Shown here piece by piece: positions 18,642 through 27,829 of a stretch of DNA of 64,000 nt. The stretch's first letter is position 1. The number at the start of each line of letters is the position of its first letter. Both the position numbers and the translations under genes were made by a program. Source of the stretch: Planktothrix tepida PCC 9214. Its GTDB lineage: Bacteria > Cyanobacteriota > Cyanobacteriia > Cyanobacteriales > Microcoleaceae. Location: NCBI RefSeq assembly GCF_900009145.1, contig NZ_LN889782.1:631503-695502 (forward strand), given 5' to 3'. The notes beneath the pieces are model-generated. The model ran no database searches. It was not told the origin of the DNA and saw only the letters and a list, made by a program, of their open reading frames with translations.

Positions 18642-18923
18642 AATAAAATTTAATAGGAGCTTGTTCTCAATTCAGAATCAATGTCATTATAAAGGATAGA
18701 TGAGGATGCTAGAGAAATAATTTTTTTATTGCTTTCCATTTTGAGTATTATTTACCGGGTCGCTCTATTCAATCCTTGATTCTATTTTATCGAGGGTTTG
18801 AGTTATAATGGAAGTGAAACTTCCTAAATCTTTTGCAAATTCAACAATACCAACCCTTAGCTTTATATTATCAAGTCCAATTGTTTTATTAAAATTGTAA
18901 AATTAAAGTATACCCTTTGGATT
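18642..18923. other. Divergent ureE/response-regulator intergenic region
   Basis: This AT-rich stretch contains no open frame or RNA that I recognise. It should hold the promoters of both divergent transcription units. Confidence 0.4.
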
Positions 18924-19613
18924 ATGAGTCAATCCATGAAGTTATTGCTGGTTGAGGATGATGAGCGAGTCACGGAAGCACTGGTTGAATATTTGACGGA
19001 TCAACATTACTTAATTGATATTGCACACGATGGAGAAATCGGTTTACAAATGGCAGAGAGTTCTAATTATAATCTAATTATACTGGATGTCATGTTACCG
19101 AAACTCGACGGAATTACAATTTGTAAACGTTTACGAGAAAAAGGTTATAATACGCCGCTCTTAATTTTAACAGCGAAAGATACAAGAACGGATAAAATTC
19201 TAGGCTTAGATGCAGGGGCGGATGATTATGTGGTTAAACCTTTTGATTTAGAGGTTCTCTCAGCAAGAATTCGAGCATTACTTCGTCGATGGGGAGAAAG
19301 TTTACCTCCAGTTCTACGATGGGAACATTTACAACTTGATCCGACTTCTTGTGAAGTGACTTATCAAGGTAAACTTCTCTCTTTAACCCCGAAAGAATAT
19401 CGATTACTTGAACTTTTTCTTAGAAATGGTCGTCGTGTATTTAGTCGCAGTGCAATTTTAGATTTACTTTGGTCATGGGAAGAAATTCCGACAGAAGCAA
19501 CGGTTAAAACTCATATTAAAAGTTTACGATCTAAACTCAAAGCGGTTGGTGCTCCGGGTAATTTAATTGAAACAGTCTATGGTTTGGGATACCGGCTTAA
19601 AGAAAACTCGTGA
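18924..19613 (+). CDS. OmpR/PhoB-family response regulator
   Basis: This 229-residue protein has an N-terminal receiver domain with the acidic pair EDD (11-13), phospho-acceptor Asp55 in LIILDVMLP, and the conserved Lys in DDYVVKPFD. A C-terminal winged-helix DNA-binding domain (about 128-226) contains LTPKEYRLLELFLRNGRRVFSR and the recognition region TVKTHIKSLRSKL, ending in VYGLGYRL. It would activate or repress transcription when phosphorylated by the sensor kinase encoded by the overlapping downstream gene. The stimulus is unknown. Confidence 0.93.
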   Translation: MSQSMKLLLVEDDERVTEALVEYLTDQHYLIDIAHDGEIGLQMAESSNYNLIILDVMLPKLDGITICKRLREKGYNTPLLILTAKDTRTDKILGLDAGADDYVVKPFDLEVLSARIRALLRRWGESLPPVLRWEHLQLDPTSCEVTYQGKLLSLTPKEYRLLELFLRNGRRVFSRSAILDLLWSWEEIPTEATVKTHIKSLRSKLKAVGAPGNLIETVYGLGYRLKENS

Positions 19614-20943
19614 TTTTAATTTTAGATATTTAAGATGGCATTTATTATTGTCTTATTTGACGGTAATGGCAGCCATTTTATTCTTGTTTGTTATCGGTGT
19701 TTATCTATTTTTTAGTTATAGTTTTTATCAGCAATTAGATGAAAAACTTCGAGCTTTAGCCCAATCTGCTGCCCCTTCCTTGAGTGAAGTAGAAAAACGA
19801 GGGAATGAATATTTAGATCAAATGTCTGTTTTTCCTTGGCGAGATTTATTTAACCGTGATCAACAAAGTTTAGAATGGTTTAATGCCAAGGGAGAATTAT
19901 TAGCTAAAAGAGGAGAATTAGTCTTGTATTTTCCTCCTAAACCCGGTGTTTCTAAGATTCGCTTATCCAATCATCCCTTTGCCATTCATACCTATACCAT
20001 TTCTGTCTTTACAAATTCATCCAATAAAAAAACCATTTTAAAAGGGTTTATTCGCGCTAGTCAATCAACTGAATCTATTAAAGTTTCTCAAAAACAATTA
20101 TTATTATGGTTAGGAATTGGGGGATCTCTAGCGTTAGGATTAGCAGGAATTGGCGGGTTATGGTTAACCCAAAAAGCCTTAAAACCCATTGAACAAAGTT
20201 ATAAACAACTCAAACAATTTACTGCCGATGCTTCCCATGAATTACGCAGTCCTTTAACCGCCATTAAAACCTCTGTGGATGTGATGTTAACTCATTTAGA
20301 ACGCATTCATCCCAAAGATCTCAAAAAACTCTCCGCCATTAGTAGTGCTACCGTTCAAATGAATCATCTCGTCGATGATTTATTGTTTTTAGCCAGAACA
20401 GATGTTTCAGCCTCTAAACTTTCTCATGAATGGCTACCCATTAAACTCCATGAACTTTTGCAAGATGTGATTGATTTAATTGCACCTTCTGCTCAAGCAA
20501 AACAAATTCGCTTCATTTCCCATGTTTCTATCCCTTTAATGATTCACGGAGACCGCAATTGCCTCTGCCGTTTACTTTCTAATTTATTAGAAAATGCCAT
20601 CCAATATACCTCAACCGGGGGTAAAATTACCGTATTTTTAAAGAAGCAAAATCGCTTTGCTGTTATTACCATTAAAGATACAGGAATTGGAATTGCAGAG
20701 GAACATCTACCCTTCATTTTTGACCGTTTTTGGCGGGCAGATAAAGCGCGTTCTCATCGGGAAGGCGGCACCGGGCTAGGGTTGTCCATTGCTCAAGCGG
20801 TGGCCCTCCAACATGGAGGTAAAATTACTGTTGCCTCTAAATTAGGGGTCGGGAGTTGCTTTTTTGTCCATTTACCCCGTATTTCTTCAACCATAACAGG
20901 GGCAAATTTCCCGAAGAACTCTGACTTCAACTCTTTAACTTAA
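19579..20943 (+). CDS. Membrane sensor histidine kinase paired with the upstream regulator
   Basis: The kinase has two transmembrane helices (about 25-48 and 175-198) around a periplasmic region of about 125 residues. Then come a HisKA domain with the phospho-acceptor His near 220 (FTADASHELRSPLTAIK) and an HATPase domain (N-box NLLENAIQYT, G1 DTGIGIA, G2 GGTGLGLSIAQ). The frame can start at TTG 19567 or ATG 19579; I prefer the ATG. Either start overlaps the response-regulator gene, which implies co-translation. Length and layout resemble the RppB/NrsS class of cyanobacterial kinases, but the signal cannot be deduced. Confidence 0.9.
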   Translation: MVWDTGLKKTRDFNFRYLRWHLLLSYLTVMAAILFLFVIGVYLFFSYSFYQQLDEKLRALAQSAAPSLSEVEKRGNEYLDQMSVFPWRDLFNRDQQSLEWFNAKGELLAKRGELVLYFPPKPGVSKIRLSNHPFAIHTYTISVFTNSSNKKTILKGFIRASQSTESIKVSQKQLLLWLGIGGSLALGLAGIGGLWLTQKALKPIEQSYKQLKQFTADASHELRSPLTAIKTSVDVMLTHLERIHPKDLKKLSAISSATVQMNHLVDDLLFLARTDVSASKLSHEWLPIKLHELLQDVIDLIAPSAQAKQIRFISHVSIPLMIHGDRNCLCRLLSNLLENAIQYTSTGGKITVFLKKQNRFAVITIKDTGIGIAEEHLPFIFDRFWRADKARSHREGGTGLGLSIAQAVALQHGGKITVASKLGVGSCFFVHLPRISSTITGANFPKNSDFNSLT

Positions 20944-21180
20944 GTCATCTTTCCCAGATCTTCACTTTTTAGGTTTAAGTTAAAACTAAGTATCAACAAT
21001 CGATGAATCATTGTTAAAAAAGTTTATGAAAATTAAATTTTTTTTACATCACCTCTGAAGTTTGGGTAAGCGCCCCTACTGGGACTTACCCCCCACTCTC
21101 CTCTTTTCTACGGAGAAAAGTTTGCAAGTTGCCTTTCCTGTATCGGTTATCCGTCCCCCTATCTGGCTTTTAGTTATCCT
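20944..21180. other. Leader/intergenic region with a hairpin
   Basis: A stem GGGTAAG / CTTACCC lies at 21064-21091, with a C-rich stretch after it and no T-run. It could be an mRNA leader structure for the gene at 21181 or a weak terminator of the kinase operon. Confidence 0.35.
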
Positions 21181-21624
21181 ATGAATACTGTCGTTTCCGT
21201 CAATTGTAACTGTCAATTTCATCAAGAAATTTATGTTTTAATCAGCCAAATCGAACACAAAATTAATACTATCAACTCTGGGAATGAATTACCGATTTCT
21301 TGGCGAAATCAACAGGATAGAATCACCACAGAATTAGCAAAAGTTGGACGATTATTGGATTTATACAAACTTCAATGCGTCGATAAAAATTCCAAAACCA
21401 ATGAACAGTTTATTCAAGGCTACCAAATGGGAAAACAATGTAATCAAGTTTTGTATGATGCCTCTCAAATTCCCATTCAAGAAGTCAAAATGGCATTAGC
21501 TTTAGATCTCAATCAAAATCCGATTCCGCCTTATCTAATGGGAATTCAAGTGGGGTGGAGATTGGGAGTTGTCGAACAAAGTTTAACTCGATTTTTACCA
21601 GATGAGAAAACGAATATTGCTTGA
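21181..21624 (+). CDS. Conserved-looking hypothetical protein
   Basis: I do not recognise this 147-residue soluble protein. It begins MNTVVSVNCNCQFHQEIYVL, continues as a mainly helical protein, and has near-repeated YQMGKQCNQV and MGIQVGWRLGV segments. There is no signal peptide, membrane helix or enzyme motif. Codon use resembles the neighbours, and the frame is long enough to be convincing. It stands alone, with about 240 bp before and 480 bp after it. Confidence 0.7.
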   Translation: MNTVVSVNCNCQFHQEIYVLISQIEHKINTINSGNELPISWRNQQDRITTELAKVGRLLDLYKLQCVDKNSKTNEQFIQGYQMGKQCNQVLYDASQIPIQEVKMALALDLNQNPIPPYLMGIQVGWRLGVVEQSLTRFLPDEKTNIA

Positions 21625-22105
21625 CTTCGCTTATCATCAACCGAAGGAACGGGTGTGAAGACTTGATTTCAATTAGAGTGTTATGGGATATCTAATCATG
21701 AGCTTGATTTTTGCCAAAAGCCTTGATATATTTAGGGTTTCAACGATTTTAAAGTTTATTTTTAATTTAAGAAAAGATTTCTGGATTTTATTAAAAATTA
21801 AACCCTTTCTAAAGATAGATAGGATCTTATTTCTCCCGACAGATTAATTGTTAAAAGTATTTTGGATATCTTTAAAAAGATCGGGATCAGGGTTTATAAC
21901 CTTTAGGCTTCAAAAACAGGGTCAGCAAAGGAAATCAATACTTATTATTGTTTTCTTTGGCTTTTAGTATCCTTATTTTTTTGCATTTTAAGAGCAGTGT
22001 TTATTCCTTTAACCTTTAGAGCAAACCCAAGCAATAACCCATCTATTCCCGATCAGTTCATCTAAATCATTCATTTTCTATTAAAATGAACCTGGGGAGA
22101 AATGT
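21625..22105. other. Intergenic region, nothing recognised
   Basis: This is about 480 bp of AT-rich sequence without a convincing frame, tRNA or repeat. The 3' end contains a GGGGAGAAATGT sequence that supplies the SD for the gene starting at 22106. Confidence 0.4.
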
Positions 22106-22807
22106 ATGAATAATCAAACTCGAAATAATTCCTATTCTAATCGGAATACTCCTTCTCAACACGGATATACTCCTGACTCAGTACGGGATGAATATATTCG
22201 TCAAACCGAAAGAACAAAAGCCAACAATGAAGCGGCGTGGGGTACTTTAATTGGAATTGGAATTGCTACCTTATTAGCATTAGGAATTGGTTCTCTGGTT
22301 TGGCCGAGTTTATTTAAACCCAATGGCCCTCAAGCTCCCACCGTTGGGCCAGAACAAACCGAATCCAATACCCCTAAGACTGAACCGAGAACCCAAGAAC
22401 CTCAGCGCGATACGGTGATTATTGAGAGAAATAGGACTCAAGTGGTTCCGGTTCCCGTGGAAACCCCCCAACCTCCGAGCCCCGCGCCGACACCGAATGT
22501 TAACGTTACGGTTCCCCCAGCCCCTCAACCTGCGCCTAATGTTGATGTGACCGTTCCCCCAACTGCACCGAATACCGCACCGAATACCGACGGAACGTTA
22601 TTGGATACCAATCCTAGACCCACTTCTGACCCATCGGTTCAACCGCCCAGAGCTTCGAGCACCGAGGGGTCTGGGGAAACGGAAACGACTACCCCCACTG
22701 AACAACCCCAAAGTCGTCTCGACTCCACGACCCCTGATGAGTTAGTGAGTACAACCCAAACTCAAACCGGAAATTCACCAGCATTATTCCAGGGTCGCCG
22801 TGATTAA
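22106..22807 (+). CDS. Single-pass membrane protein with proline/threonine-rich tail
   Basis: This 233-residue protein starts with a polar Asn/Ser-rich region (about 1-42), followed by one transmembrane helix (AAWGTLIGIGIATLLALGIGSLVW, about 44-67). A long low-complexity tail then runs to the end, with repeats such as NVNVTVPPAPQPAP and NVDVTVPPTAPN. The layout suggests a membrane-anchored protein with an extended exposed tail; no family is recognised. A GGGGAGAA ribosome site precedes the ATG and a strong C/G hairpin follows the stop. Confidence 0.75.
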   Translation: MNNQTRNNSYSNRNTPSQHGYTPDSVRDEYIRQTERTKANNEAAWGTLIGIGIATLLALGIGSLVWPSLFKPNGPQAPTVGPEQTESNTPKTEPRTQEPQRDTVIIERNRTQVVPVPVETPQPPSPAPTPNVNVTVPPAPQPAPNVDVTVPPTAPNTAPNTDGTLLDTNPRPTSDPSVQPPRASSTEGSGETETTTPTEQPQSRLDSTTPDELVSTTQTQTGNSPALFQGRRD

Positions 22808-22839
22808 CCGTTGTTTTCTCCTGCGGGTAGAATAACCTA

Positions 22840-22876
22840 ACCCCCCAGCCACCTTTGCGACAAGGACATGGGGGGT
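22840..22876 (+). terminator. Hairpin terminator after the proline-rich gene
   Basis: The arms ACCCCCCA and TGGGGGGT form an 8-bp stem, followed by the AT-rich sequence AATTTATTGTTATTTT. Confidence 0.6.
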
Positions 22877-22973
22877 AATTTATTGTTATTTTCCATTCCC
22901 TATGGAAAGGGGTTATAGTGCTAGGCATGACAGTTAGGACACTTTTTAATCTAGCAAACCCTTTCACTGCCTA

Positions 22974-23004
22974 CTGTTCCCTGTTCCCTGTTCCCTGTTC
23001 CCTG
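22974..23004. repeat. Heptanucleotide tandem repeat (GTTCCCT)n
   Basis: Four copies of GTTCCCT follow each other. Short heptameric tandem repeats of this kind are common between genes in filamentous cyanobacteria. Confidence 0.85.
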
Positions 23005-23051
23005 AGTGCGTAGCACTATAATAAAAGATTGTCTAAATTTAATCAGATGTC

Positions 23052-24065
23052 ATGAGTCCAGTAATGGTTAATTCAGGTTTGTCTCCGATTCGGGTTGGAA
23101 TTTTGGGGTTTGGCGGTTTAGGACAGGCAGCAACACGGGTTTTAGCCGGAAAACAGCAAATGCAGTGGGTGGCTGTAGCCGATCAAAAAGGATATGCTTA
23201 TGATGCCCAGGGGCTGAACCCGAATCGCTGTATCGAGGTTTACCAATCTCAAGGGTCGGTGGGGTATTTAGAGCCAAATGGTGTTCTCAGTCATCAAAGT
23301 ATTGAAGAGTTAGTAAAAACAGCCCCAGACGTTGATGGCTATTTTCTAGCTTTGCCAAATTTACCGAATGATTTTATGGCGAGTGTGGCTAAAACCTTTA
23401 TCCGCTTGGGGTGGAAAGGGGTGTTAGTCGATGCGATTAAACGTACCAGTGCTGTTGAATTATTATTAGATTTAAAAGAAGAGTTACAAGCGGCTGGAAT
23501 TACTTACATGAGCGGTTGTGGTGCGACACCAGGGTTATTAACCGCCGCCGCCGCTTTAGCCGCCCAAAGTTATACGGAAATTCACAGCGTTAAAATTACC
23601 TTTGGAGTCGGAATTGCTAATTGGGAAGCTTATCGCGCCACCATTCGAGAAGATATTGGTCATTTACCCGGTTATACCCTTGAACAAGCGAGAGCCATGA
23701 GTGATGCGGAAGTGGAAGCTTTATTAGATGAAACCAATGGGTTATTAACGTTAGAAAATATGGAACACGCCGATGATATTATGTTAGAATTGGCGGGGAT
23801 TTGTTCACGCGATCGCGTTACAGTGGGGGGTATTGTTGATACTCGCAACCCGAAAAAACCTCTAAGTACAAATGTTCAAGTTACAGGTCGGACGTTTGAA
23901 GGAAAAATTTCTACCCATACTTTTACGTTAGGGGATGAAACCAGCATGGCGGCTAACGTTTGTGGGCCGGCTTTTGGATATTTGAAAGCCGGAATTCAAC
24001 TGCATCATCGCGGAATTCACGGTTTATTTACGGCGGCTGAAATTATGCCTCAATTTGTTCGTTAA
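23052..24065 (+). CDS. Saccharopine dehydrogenase-like NAD(P)-dependent oxidoreductase
   Basis: This 337-residue protein begins with a Rossmann motif ([19 protein letters not shown]) and an acid-ending second strand (WVAVADQKG). The central region [21 protein letters not shown] resembles the substrate domain of saccharopine/homospermidine/diaminopimelate-type dehydrogenases. Cyanobacterial relatives are usually annotated as saccharopine dehydrogenase-like; the true substrate is not established. Two ATGs (23052 and 23064) could serve as the start. A paired-arm foldback follows the stop. Confidence 0.75.
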   Translation: MSPVMVNSGLSPIRVGILGFGGLGQAATRVLAGKQQMQWVAVADQKGYAYDAQGLNPNRCIEVYQSQGSVGYLEPNGVLSHQSIEELVKTAPDVDGYFLALPNLPNDFMASVAKTFIRLGWKGVLVDAIKRTSAVELLLDLKEELQAAGITYMSGCGATPGLLTAAAALAAQSYTEIHSVKITFGVGIANWEAYRATIREDIGHLPGYTLEQARAMSDAEVEALLDETNGLLTLENMEHADDIMLELAGICSRDRVTVGGIVDTRNPKKPLSTNVQVTGRTFEGKISTHTFTLGDETSMAANVCGPAFGYLKAGIQLHHRGIHGLFTAAEIMPQFVR

Positions 24066-24082
24066 AACTGAATTATTGTCCC

Positions 24083-24147
24083 AGAAACCGGGTTTTTGAA
24101 GTGATCTTAATATATGATAATTAACCTCAAAGAGAAACCCGGTTTCT
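24083..24147. repeat. Paired-arm foldback of the AGAAACCGGGTTTCT family
   Basis: The arms AGAAACCGGGTTT (24083-24095) and AAACCCGGTTTCT (24135-24147) are perfectly complementary over 13 bp, and each arm is itself nearly self-complementary. The element lies 18 bp after a stop codon and probably terminates transcription. Confidence 0.65.
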
Positions 24148-24192
24148 AAGATTCTACCATCCCTTCTTTAACCTTCATGCTAACGCTCAACT

Positions 24193-24318
24193 ATGCCTCT
24201 ATATGAACGAGTTTTATTACTGATTATTTATACTTGTTTGACATCTTTAATTGTGGTGTTTTCTCTCTGTTTAGGTTACGCTATGATACATTTTACCTTG
24301 TTTGGTTCCTTTCGCTGA
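24193..24318 (+). CDS. Possible 41-residue membrane protein
   Basis: A short frame from an ATG at 24193 encodes MPLYERVLLLIIYTCLTSLI and a second hydrophobic half ending FTLFGSFR, essentially one long membrane helix with charged ends. The size and composition resemble the small subunits of cyanobacterial photosynthetic complexes, but I cannot match it to one. No clear SD precedes it. It could be chance, so confidence is modest. Confidence 0.4.
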   Translation: MPLYERVLLLIIYTCLTSLIVVFSLCLGYAMIHFTLFGSFR

Positions 24319-24554
24319 AGAATTTTAGGGTTGTGGGCGATCGCAATGTTTTTAGGATACTAAAGCGCGTATGAATCTTTAAGTTTATCGGCGGTATAAA
24401 AACAATGTTGCAAATATATTAGCAAGCAAAACTAAAGTGATGAATTACTTGCAGATTCATTTGATGTCAACCCAACTTGACAAATATAACTCAAAAGATA
24501 TATAATTTATAAACATACAATAATTGCCTAATTTTCTTAACTAAAAATAATAAA

Positions 24555-25070
24555 ATGATGTTTAGATTATTAACCCGAACTCTAGTGATTGGGATAACTT
24601 TATTTTTTTTAATATTAGGAAGTAATTTTTTCATCCCAGAACCTGCCAATGCTGCTATTCTAAAACAACAAGAATCCCCCGGACAAATGTTGTATCAATC
24701 CCGTCATAGCTTCCGCGATGAAACTGGAAAATCTTGGCAAGTTGTTCTATTTAAACGAGTGAAGAATGAGCAGGTTAACACTATAGATTTACGCCTAGTA
24801 GGATTTCCTGATCAAGCTGTATTTATTCATCCTAAAGGATTAGAAATTATCACGGCTCAAGGCAGACTTTTTCAAGCTGAAGATCAATTTGCTAACAATG
24901 CACCTGCTCCTAATGTGGGTGAATATAACCTCAAGAAAATTTTACCCCAACTCTCCTCAACGGAACAGGTTAAATTAAATTTACCGTTAAAAGATAAACA
25001 ACACAGTTTAACTCTTCCTGCTCCTATCATTTTAGAGTGGAAAGAATTGATCAACGAGGAGAACTCATAA
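24555..25070 (+). CDS. DUF3122 family exported protein
   Basis: This 171-residue protein has an N-terminal hydrophobic signal (about 8-33) ending in EPANAA, a likely signal peptidase site. The mature part (GQMLYQSRHSFRDETGKSWQVVLFK, then TIDLRLVGFPD and FIHPKGLEI) matches the cyanobacterial DUF3122 family, whose function is unknown. It is probably periplasmic or lumenal. The gene converges with the leftward accessory block, ending 11 bp before the stop of the next gene. Confidence 0.75.
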   Translation: MMFRLLTRTLVIGITLFFLILGSNFFIPEPANAAILKQQESPGQMLYQSRHSFRDETGKSWQVVLFKRVKNEQVNTIDLRLVGFPDQAVFIHPKGLEIITAQGRLFQAEDQFANNAPAPNVGEYNLKKILPQLSSTEQVKLNLPLKDKQHSLTLPAPIILEWKELINEENS

Positions 25071-25080
25071 AAATTAATCT

Positions 25081-25413
25081 TCAAATGTTAGGGGGGTTTA
25101 AAAAATGTAAATCCAAAACTTTTTTAATCGAATCACTTAACAGTTGAACTTGATTTTCGCCCAAGGTTTCACTTGAATTTAATTCTGGTTCTGACACCAT
25201 TTCTGTTAGTTGAGAATGAATTTCAGGATTAACATCACAAAACTCGATAATCGCTTCTGTAACCGATTCAATCCGTTCGGGTTCGGGTTCTGTTTCTGAA
25301 TCATCCAAAACCGTTTCTAATCGAGTTAAATCTTTTAAAATTTCTCCTTGAAATAGTTCGGGTTTATGAGTAATAATATCGGAAAAAAAGGTAATAACCT
25401 GTTCGGATTTCAT
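25081..25413 (-). CDS. Small acidic hypothetical protein at the end of the coiled-coil cluster
   Basis: I do not recognise this 110-residue protein. It is strongly acidic, with a central run rich in Glu, Pro and Ser (DDSETEPEPERIESVTEAIIEF without cysteine clusters or membrane segments). It begins MKSEQVITFFSDIITHKP. An AAGGA ribosome site lies upstream of the ATG. It is the last leftward gene of the block running down from 29422, but 190 bp and a repeat patch separate it from the coiled-coil gene, so it may not share their transcript. Confidence 0.65.
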   Translation of the reverse strand: MKSEQVITFFSDIITHKPELFQGEILKDLTRLETVLDDSETEPEPERIESVTEAIIEFCDVNPEIHSQLTEMVSEPELNSSETLGENQVQLLSDSIKKVLDLHFLNPPNI

Positions 25414-25523
25414 GGGAGTGAGTATCCTTACTAAAATTTACAAACATTTATTGATACTAGATTAGCAAGATTTAGCTATAAATGGCAATAAAAAATGATT
25501 TTGTTTCAAAAATCCATATCCTC

Positions 25524-25593
25524 GGTAGAGACGCGCCCTGTAGAGACGTGCCTGAGCGTAGCGATGCCCAAGACTATTGGCACGCCTCTATAG
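25524..25593. repeat. Dispersed-type repeat patch (GTAGAGACGxGCC)
   Basis: Two direct copies (GTAGAGACGCGCC and GTAGAGACGTGCC) are followed by an inverted, diverged partner GGCACGCCTCTAT. This G/C-rich patch is unlike its AT-rich flanks and resembles interspersed repeats common in cyanobacteria. Confidence 0.6.
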
Positions 25594-25605
25594 GTGAATT
25601 AAATC

Positions 25606-26682
25606 TTATTTCCCTTTATTAGGGTTTTTAGCTTGTTCTAAGGCAATTTCTTTAACGGCTTGGAAGGAACTGACGTTAGAAGCACCTTCAATGGCTTTGA
25701 CTGCTAAATCTTGAACCTGTTTCAGTGCAGAATCTAATTGTTTCGATAAAGTTTGTAGACGAGTATCTTGACTTTGAATGGTTTCCATTAAGGACTTAAC
25801 GCGCAATTCATAATATTGTTTCTGACCCTCCACTTCTTTTGCAAATAAATCGGCTTTAATTTTAGCTTGATAATTCCCAATATTGCGTCCTTGATCTTTT
25901 CCGCTTTTAATACTATCTTCTAATTTTTGAGGAAATTCTTCTACTTTAGCTTTAACCTCTGCATAAATTTTTTCTCGTTCAGCAATTATTTTTTCCCGTT
26001 CTGTCCATTGTTTTTCCTGTTCTTCTTGCAAATCTTCAAGCTGTTTATATAGGTTTTTCTTTGTTTGTGAATAGGTATCGTTATCGACATCTCGTTGCAC
26101 TTGCAAATTATAATCATAGGTTTCTTGATCTCGAAATCGAGATTTTTTATAGGTTTCATTCCGCTCTTTAACAATGCGTTGATGTTCTTCCTGTTCTTTT
26201 TGCCATGCTTTTTGTTGTTCTTGAATTTCCTGTTCCAAGGTTTCTCGTCTTAAACTTAATTCCTCATCAAAGGTTTTAGCACTTTCTTCATAACGTTGAA
26301 CTAAATCATCTAATGTATCATCGTCAACGTTTTCTAAATCATGTAATTCTTCTAATTGTTGCAATTCATGATTAACAGTTTGTCGCAATTCTCCTAATTT
26401 CACGGCTTCTGAAGTTAACGCTTCTGATAATTCACTCACCGCACTTCCAAACCCGGTTTGTAATAACAATAAATTCTCAATAGTTTGCTGCATTTTTGGC
26501 TTTTTCACAGCAGATGTAGTGGTCATCGGTTTAATTTCTTCCTTACGGGTTTGTTGAACTTGATTTTGAGTAGAACTCAGCTTTTTAATCTGCGCTTCTA
26601 ACGCATTTTTTTCTTCATTTAATTCTTTATAAGCTTCCAAAATTTCCGCTTTTGTATTGCGGTCATTCATTTTTTTTGTCAT
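25606..26682 (-). CDS. Coiled-coil protein, paralogue A of an adjacent pair
   Basis: This 358-residue protein is almost entirely charged heptad-type helix. It begins with KAEILEAYKELNEEKNALEA, has a short hydrophobic patch (about 75-95, ENLLLLQTGFGSAVSELSEAL), and then a long Glu/Gln/Lys-rich rod (about 125-330). The C-terminal segment KADLFAKEVEGQKQYYELRV continues to ALKQVQDLAVKAIEG. It shares the same order of segments with the gene immediately upstream (26762-27763), so the two are paralogues. Adjacent pairs of coiled-coil-rich proteins in cyanobacteria can co-polymerise into filaments (LfiA/LfiB in Anabaena), but homology to those is not shown here. No enzyme motif is present. Confidence 0.75.
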   Translation of the reverse strand: MTKKMNDRNTKAEILEAYKELNEEKNALEAQIKKLSSTQNQVQQTRKEEIKPMTTTSAVKKPKMQQTIENLLLLQTGFGSAVSELSEALTSEAVKLGELRQTVNHELQQLEELHDLENVDDDTLDDLVQRYEESAKTFDEELSLRRETLEQEIQEQQKAWQKEQEEHQRIVKERNETYKKSRFRDQETYDYNLQVQRDVDNDTYSQTKKNLYKQLEDLQEEQEKQWTEREKIIAEREKIYAEVKAKVEEFPQKLEDSIKSGKDQGRNIGNYQAKIKADLFAKEVEGQKQYYELRVKSLMETIQSQDTRLQTLSKQLDSALKQVQDLAVKAIEGASNVSSFQAVKEIALEQAKNPNKGK

Positions 26683-26761
26683 AGTTTATGCTTCCTTTTT
26701 TTGTTTATATTTGTAGAAAAATCGTGCTTTTGCAAAATACCAGAATATTGATTTTCAATCT

Positions 26762-27763
26762 CTATTTATTGCCAGTATTAGCAGTAGTTGAACTAGAAAA
26801 AGCTCGCATAGCTAGATCTTGAGCTTGTTTTAATGTTTCTTGTAACTGAGTTGAAATTTGGGTAATTTGTTCATTTTGTCGTTGAATAGTTTGTTCTAAA
26901 GATAGAACTTGTAACTCATAACCTTGTTTTGTAGATTCCCATTCTTTTGTCAATAAATCAGCTTTAACCTTGGCTTCTCGTGTTGCTTCTTGAATCGCTT
27001 CTTCTTTAGCCGTATTAAAGGCTTGTTTCAGTTCTTCTTCATATCCTGCCACTTGCTGTTGATGTGCTTCAAATTCTGCTTGATTTGCCCTTAGAACTCG
27101 TTCCCGTTCTGTCCAATTTTTCTCTTTATCTTGATTTAATTCTTGTAACTCTCGTTCTAACTTCCGTTTCATGTCTTCATATTCATCAGTTTCAATGCGT
27201 CGAGTTCGTTCCAATTCATAGTTATAATCTGCTTCTGCTTGTTCACGACTGCGCGTTAAACGTTCTGTTTCCTCTTCAAGTAATATGTCAAATTCCTGTT
27301 GTTCTTTTTCCCAAATTTTGTGCTTTGTTGTTATATCTTTCTGCAAACTTTCTTGCTGAAGCGTGACATTATGTTGTAATAAACTTAACTTTTCCTGATG
27401 TTCTTGCGTTAAAATATGAAGCGAATCAGCAACAATGCGAATTTTATGAATTTCTTTTAACTGTTGAGTCTCAATTTCAATTCCTCGTTTTAACTCCTCT
27501 AACTTTGTAGATTCCGTTCGTAATTTTTCGGTTAATTCTGTTATAATAGAACCAAAATCAAGTTGTAAGTCCGCTAACCCTTTAACAATACTATCAACAG
27601 TATAGGTTGCTGCGGTTTCTAAGATTTGCTTGCCTTTTTCTTGTTCTGCTTCCTGTTCCTTCGTGGCAACTTTCGATTCAATTCGTTTTTGTTCTGCTAA
27701 AATTTGTTGAAAGGCAGCTAACAGTTGTGTTTTGTTGCTAGGGACAAAAGAGGAATGGGTCAT
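26762..27763 (-). CDS. Coiled-coil protein, paralogue B of an adjacent pair
   Basis: This 333-residue coiled-coil protein begins MTHSSFVPSNKTQLLAAFQQ. A first helix is followed by the moderately hydrophobic segment GLADLQLDFGSIITELTEKL, a long charged rod rich in EQ, EL and RE pairs, and a C-terminal KVKADLLTKEWESTKQGYEL segment running to LKQAQDLAMRAF. The NWTERERV and final QDLA motifs match QWTEREKI and QDLA in the downstream paralogue at the same relative places. The two genes are 79 bp apart and co-directional. The likely role is structural or scaffolding, inferred only from composition. Confidence 0.75.
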   Translation of the reverse strand: MTHSSFVPSNKTQLLAAFQQILAEQKRIESKVATKEQEAEQEKGKQILETAATYTVDSIVKGLADLQLDFGSIITELTEKLRTESTKLEELKRGIEIETQQLKEIHKIRIVADSLHILTQEHQEKLSLLQHNVTLQQESLQKDITTKHKIWEKEQQEFDILLEEETERLTRSREQAEADYNYELERTRRIETDEYEDMKRKLERELQELNQDKEKNWTERERVLRANQAEFEAHQQQVAGYEEELKQAFNTAKEEAIQEATREAKVKADLLTKEWESTKQGYELQVLSLEQTIQRQNEQITQISTQLQETLKQAQDLAMRAFSSSTTANTGNK

Positions 27764-27829
27764 AAAAATTTTCTCCGATTACGAAATAACTAATTAGATT
27801 AATTACAATTCGGGCTATCCAGTGGGGAG

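Noticed and set aside
22689-22967. 92-residue minus-strand open frame after the proline-rich gene
   Set aside because: It overlaps the proline-rich gene and its terminator hairpin, and has an unnatural composition with no SD.
25524-25593. tRNA or small RNA gene in the G/C-rich patch
   Set aside because: No cloverleaf can be drawn. The two GTAGAGACG copies fit an interspersed repeat better.
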